From Moraxellaceae bacterium (GTDB lineage: Bacteria > Pseudomonadota > Gammaproteobacteria > Pseudomonadales > UBA3067): a stretch of DNA of 9,832 nucleotides. The notes beneath the pieces were generated by a model that was not told the DNA's origin, did not search any database, and saw only the letters and a program-made list of their open reading frames with translations. The translations under genes and the position numbers were made by a program. Positions 8,313 to 9,832 of the stretch are shown one piece after another (the first letter of the stretch is position 1; each line of letters begins with the position of its first letter). The stretch covers positions 1-9,832 of the forward strand of contig NVTH01000080.1 in assembly GCA_002401525.1 (NCBI GenBank), written 5' to 3'.

Positions 8313-8341
8313 TTGCCAGCCTCAAAAGAAAACATTACACT
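8313..8341 (+). promoter_or_regulatory. possible fdxA promoter
   Basis: TTGCCA (8313-8318) and TACACT (8336-8341) are separated by 17 bases and lie in the mutS-fdxA gap. They match five and four consensus positions of sigma-70. Transcription would start about 30 bases before the fdxA ATG, allowing fdxA to be expressed independently of mutS. Confidence 0.4.
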
Positions 8342-8376
8342 ACGCGTCAATTTAGGATCGCCAGGAGTTTTTCACC

Positions 8377-8700
8377 ATGACATTTGTAGTTACGGACAGC
8401 TGTATTAACTGTAAATATCTCGATTGCGTTGAAGTCTGTCCCGTGGACTGCTTTTATGAAGGCCCCAATTTTTTGGTAATTCATCCAGATGAATGCATCG
8501 ACTGCGCATTATGCGAACCAGAATGTCCGGTGACAGCAATATTTTCGGAAGATGAACTCCCCGACGACCAACAACAATTTACGGAGCTTAATGCGGATCT
8601 AGCAGAAAAGTGGCCCAACATTACAGAGAATACTGGCCCTTTGCCTGACGCTGAGGAGTGGGACGGCGTGGAAAATAAAATTGGACTACTTAAGAAATAA
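8377..8700 (+). CDS. fdxA: 7Fe ferredoxin with one [3Fe-4S] and one [4Fe-4S] cluster
   Basis: This is a small, acidic cytosolic electron carrier of the Azotobacter ferredoxin I type (FdxA), 107 residues, the standard length. By comparison with Azotobacter FdI, Cys9, Cys17 and Cys50 would hold the [3Fe-4S] cluster and Cys21, Cys40, Cys43 and Cys46 the [4Fe-4S] cluster; Cys12 and Cys25 are the extra cysteines also present in FdI. The characteristic C-terminal half ends in [21 protein letters not shown] (8362-8367) is a good Shine-Dalgarno nine bases before the ATG. The position after mutS and before the convergent rpoS locus is conserved in pseudomonads. It ends at a strong hairpin terminator shared with a convergent small RNA gene. 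Its physiological redox partner cannot be seen from sequence. Confidence 0.97.
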   Translation: MTFVVTDSCINCKYLDCVEVCPVDCFYEGPNFLVIHPDECIDCALCEPECPVTAIFSEDELPDDQQQFTELNADLAEKWPNITENTGPLPDAEEWDGVENKIGLLKK

Positions 8701-8774
8701 CGATCGCTTCTTTGGTAAGATTCTCTTTGATCGCACAGAAACAAAAGCGAATTAACTGGCGCTAAGCAGAAACG

Positions 8775-8803
8775 AAAAAGGACGGCAATTGGCCGTCCTT
8801 TTT
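8775..8803. terminator. bidirectional rho-independent terminator between fdxA and the small RNA gene
   Basis: A perfect 12-bp stem (AAAAAGGACGGC, 8775-8786; GCCGTCCTTTTT, 8792-8803) encloses a 5-base loop. It has a T-tract on each strand, so it can end fdxA from the left and the GGA-rich RNA from the right. On the minus strand it contributes one further GGA motif, within the stem. Confidence 0.92.
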
Positions 8804-8930
8804 ATACACCATCTCGAAGCTGCTTCGTTCGAAATAAAATGCGGCCTCCATGGCCAGTACTACTCCCTGTCATTCTCCCTAAAGGTTAAACCCTTTAACC
8901 ACTCTCCCTTGCATCCATCCTTAGGTGCAT
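8775..8930 (-). ncRNA. rsmZ: RsmZ/CsrB-type small RNA antagonist of CsrA/RsmA (proximal copy, about 156 nt)
   Basis: RNAs of this family carry many GGA motifs, several in hairpin loops, and sequester the translational repressor CsrA/RsmA. Read on the minus strand, the region has seven GGA motifs in about 156 nt: 8920-8918, 8916-8914, 8907-8905, 8878-8876, 8866-8864, 8849-8847 and one in the terminator stem. A 5' hairpin (8929-8910) pairs UGCACC with GG-UGCA around the loop UAAGGAU, so AGGA is exposed. GGUUAAA/UUUAACC (8900-8884) forms a perfect stem, and GGCC/GGCC (8855-8843) displays AUGGA in its loop. A sigma-70-like promoter lies just upstream and a strong terminator ends it. In pseudomonads rsmZ occupies the same rpoS-fdxA gap, which supports the name, but the neighbouring larger RNA could equally be the orthologue. 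The start is inferred from the promoter and may be off by several bases. No protein frame fits. Confidence 0.75.
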
Positions 8931-8936
8931 ATTAAA

Positions 8937-8964
8937 ACTATAGTTGAGAACCAGTCGTTAACAA
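8937..8964 (-). promoter_or_regulatory. promoter of the proximal RsmZ-like RNA
   Basis: On the minus strand, TTGTTA (8964-8959) and TATAGT (8942-8937) are 16 bases apart, each close to the sigma-70 consensus. This predicts transcription from about 8930, immediately before the first GGA hairpin. I see no exact TGTAAG-N6-CTTACA GacA box upstream. Confidence 0.6.
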
Positions 8965-9069
8965 GTTATGCCTAAAAAATTAATGCATCTCTAATCTGCG
9001 CGAAAAATTCTCAATCCAAACGCTACTCTAAACACTCAATTTAAACCGAAAACAAAAAGTAGCCCAGTC

Positions 9070-9111
9070 TGCGTGGTTTAATCAGTGGAGCTTAATCGGT
9101 GTAGTTTAATC
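9070..9111. repeat. three 14-bp tandem repeats upstream of the proximal RNA promoter
   Basis: The units are TGCGTGGTTTAATC (9070-9083), AGTGGAGCTTAATC (9084-9097) and GGTGTAGTTTAATC (9098-9111). All share the core TTAATC with G/T-rich left halves. They lie between the terminator of the distal RNA and the promoter of the proximal one, about 140-180 bases upstream of the predicted start, a distance at which upstream activating sites act in some rsm promoters. Spacing of 14 bp is not a whole number of helical turns. The function is unknown. Confidence 0.8.
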
Positions 9112-9132
9112 TGTTTCACAATATTCAATTCG

Positions 9133-9157
9133 AAAAAACAAGGCGGACTAGCCGCCT
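9133..9157 (-). terminator. rho-independent terminator of the distal GGA-rich RNA
   Basis: On the minus strand AGGCGG (9157-9152) and CCGCCT (9146-9141) pair around a 5-base loop, followed by TG and six T (9138-9133). The T-tract is only on the minus strand, which fixes the direction of transcription. Confidence 0.88.
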
Positions 9158-9417
9158 AAATTTTCACTCCTTTGTCTTCCCTGACACCCTTTCTTCCATG
9201 AAAATAGTCATCCTTAACTAAAGCGGCGCATCCTGCGTCACTTCCATCCCTAAAGCACTACCATCCTTGGCAGTTCCTTGTTTAGCCTTCCCGGGCTGGC
9301 CAACTTCCGTGTCACTGCAACCCAATTTAGCAGAACAACCATTCCTTACAAGGACCTGTAAAAACATCTGACGGCTCACAGGCAGCGAATATGTAACTAT
9401 ATCCTTTTGATTCAAAT
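9133..9417 (-). ncRNA. CsrB/RsmZ-type small RNA antagonist of CsrA/RsmA (distal copy, about 285 nt)
   Basis: The minus-strand transcript would contain 13 GGA motifs in about 285 nt: at plus positions 9402, 9343, 9306, 9289, 9275, 9264, 9247, 9243, 9231, 9211, 9195, 9178 and 9168. Most are preceded by A or G (AGGA, GGGA), as CsrA prefers. Several sit in hairpin loops: CUGCC/GGUAG around AAGGAU (9273-9258), AGCC/GGCU around CGGGAA (9297-9284), and CGC/GCG around AGGAU (9237-9227). The last one, with flanking bases ACGCAGGATGCG, resembles an E. coli CsrB repeat as I remember it. A promoter-like pair lies just upstream and a terminator ends it. A 65-codon open frame (9415-9218) spans part of it, but it lacks family features and the GGA pattern explains the sequence better. 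Expected role: sequestering CsrA/RsmA, probably under GacA/UvrY control. Its length is nearer to CsrB-type RNAs than to short RsmZ. The 5' end is inferred. Confidence 0.8.
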
Positions 9418-9423
9418 ACTTAA

Positions 9424-9451
9424 TTTATAATCGTCTATGCTTGCGTGTAAA
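9424..9451 (-). promoter_or_regulatory. promoter of the distal CsrB/RsmZ-like RNA
   Basis: On the minus strand, TTTACA (9451-9446) and TATAAA (9429-9424) are 16 bases apart, giving a good sigma-70-like promoter and a predicted start near 9417. TGTGAG (9504-9499), about 80 bases upstream of that start, matches the left half of the GacA/UvrY box (TGTGAG/TGTAAG), but the right half is not conserved. Confidence 0.6.
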
Positions 9452-9696
9452 ATTCACATTAATAAACAAACATAACCCACATTTCAACAGGCCAATATCT
9501 CACACAGCATGCATACAGCCGCCCTTTTAGCATCCAAGTAATACAAGCCGACAGCAATCAAAAAACCACACCTGAACTACATCTCGACAACACCCCGACT
9601 ACGCCTCAACTAAAGCCAACTTAAATCCACACCCACACGATTAAATCTTCAGCCGTCCTCAACATCAGCCATAAAATTTTCAGGAATGCACAACCT

Positions 9697-9727
9697 AAAA
9701 ACCCAGATAAACACTCGTTTACCTGGG
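9697..9727 (-). terminator. rho-independent terminator of rpoS
   Basis: Arms CCCAGATAAAC (9702-9712) and GTTTACCTGGG (9717-9727) form an 11-bp stem around a 4-base loop. The single mismatch on the plus strand becomes a G-U pair in the minus-strand RNA, and five T follow on that strand (9701-9697). It lies 27 bases past the rpoS stop. Confidence 0.9.
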
Positions 9728-9754
9728 CTTTTAATTAATCCAAAACGGAACACT

Positions 9755-9832
9755 TTAGCTAAATAAGGCACCGCCACTTAAGCCTTGTTTTTCTAATATA
9801 TCCCGCAAACGCTTGAGTGCTTCCACTTGAAT
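9755..9832 (-). CDS. rpoS: RNA polymerase sigma factor RpoS, C-terminal 25 codons only
   Basis: RpoS is the stationary-phase and general-stress sigma factor. Only the last 25 residues are in the window: IQVEALKRLRDILEKQGL followed by SGGALFS and a TAA stop at 9755-9757. This matches the extreme C-terminus of RpoS (E. coli: about QVEGLRRLREILQTQGL then NIEALFRE), just after the region 4.2 helix-turn-helix that reads the -35 element. The gene enters from the right edge and is convergent with mutS-fdxA, the arrangement known in pseudomonads. The last residues are shorter and less acidic than in E. coli. A terminator follows directly. The identification rests on a short segment, strengthened by gene order; another sigma-70 family member would lack this tail. 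Confidence 0.9.
   Translation of the reverse strand: MQVEALKRLRDILEKQGLSGGALFS

Larger units (their letters stand above)
9418..9754. other. intergenic region between the distal RNA and rpoS
   Basis: This 337-base gap holds the distal RNA promoter (9424-9451), a possible half GacA box (9499-9504) and the rpoS terminator (9697-9727). Between about 9510 and 9690 I see no gene, no GGA-rich RNA and no strong repeat. Confidence 0.5.

Noticed and set aside
9340..9358. CTTACA / TGTAA pair resembling the GacA box TGTAAG-N6-CTTACA
   Set aside because: The half-sites are in the reverse order to the known box and lie inside the RNA, downstream of its promoter; they more likely form an RNA hairpin.
9218..9415. 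65-codon open frame on the minus strand
   Set aside because: It coincides with the GGA-rich RNA, has no recognisable family, and its Gly/Lys/Asp content follows from the repeated GGA motifs and hairpins.
9441..9460. Possible CRP-like site TGTGA-N6-CACGC at the -35 of the long RNA promoter
   Set aside because: The right half does not match TCACA and the position overlaps the -35 element, so the similarity is weak.

Overview
The window looks like chromosomal DNA of a marine-type gammaproteobacterium in the broad Pseudomonadales/Oceanospirillales/Cellvibrionales area. I infer this from protein similarity (RecA, MutS, FdxA, PanE) and from gene order. The block recX-recA / mutS-fdxA / rpoS is the order known from pseudomonads, but cinA, which usually sits between recA and mutS there, is absent. 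Base composition is moderate, there are no insertion sequences or CRISPR arrays, and I cannot name a genus.

Left part (1-3316): the 3' end of panE (ketopantoate reductase) and a PduO-type cobalamin adenosyltransferase lie in tandem on the + strand. An unrecognised 190-residue protein follows. Convergent to it, on the - strand, is a six-transmembrane GGDEF diguanylate cyclase with an intact GGEEF active site and an RxxD inhibitory site.

Middle (3317-5665): recA and recX form a - strand SOS operon. A LexA-type palindrome lies about 200 bases upstream of recA. recX has no suitable ATG. Family-conserved residues extend upstream of the first ATG, back to a CTG codon that has a strong Shine-Dalgarno sequence inside the end of recA. 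mutS is divergent from recA across a 502-base intergenic region.

Right part (5666-9832): mutS and fdxA (7Fe ferredoxin) are read rightward, and the last 25 codons of rpoS are read leftward from the window edge. The roughly 1 kb between fdxA and rpoS has no protein gene, but on the - strand it carries two consecutive GGA-rich small RNA genes, each with a promoter-like sequence and a rho-independent terminator. They resemble the CsrB/RsmZ RNAs that titrate the translational repressor CsrA/RsmA. In pseudomonads rsmZ lies in exactly this rpoS-fdxA gap. Here there appear to be two: one of about 156 nt with 7 GGA motifs, and one of about 285 nt with 13 GGA motifs. A 14-bp tandem triplicate lies between them. 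This RNA pair is the most interesting content of the window.

Together the window joins DNA repair (RecA, RecX, MutS), a c-di-GMP enzyme, the stationary-phase sigma factor gene and two probable RNAs of the Gac/Rsm (BarA/UvrY-Csr) global regulatory system.
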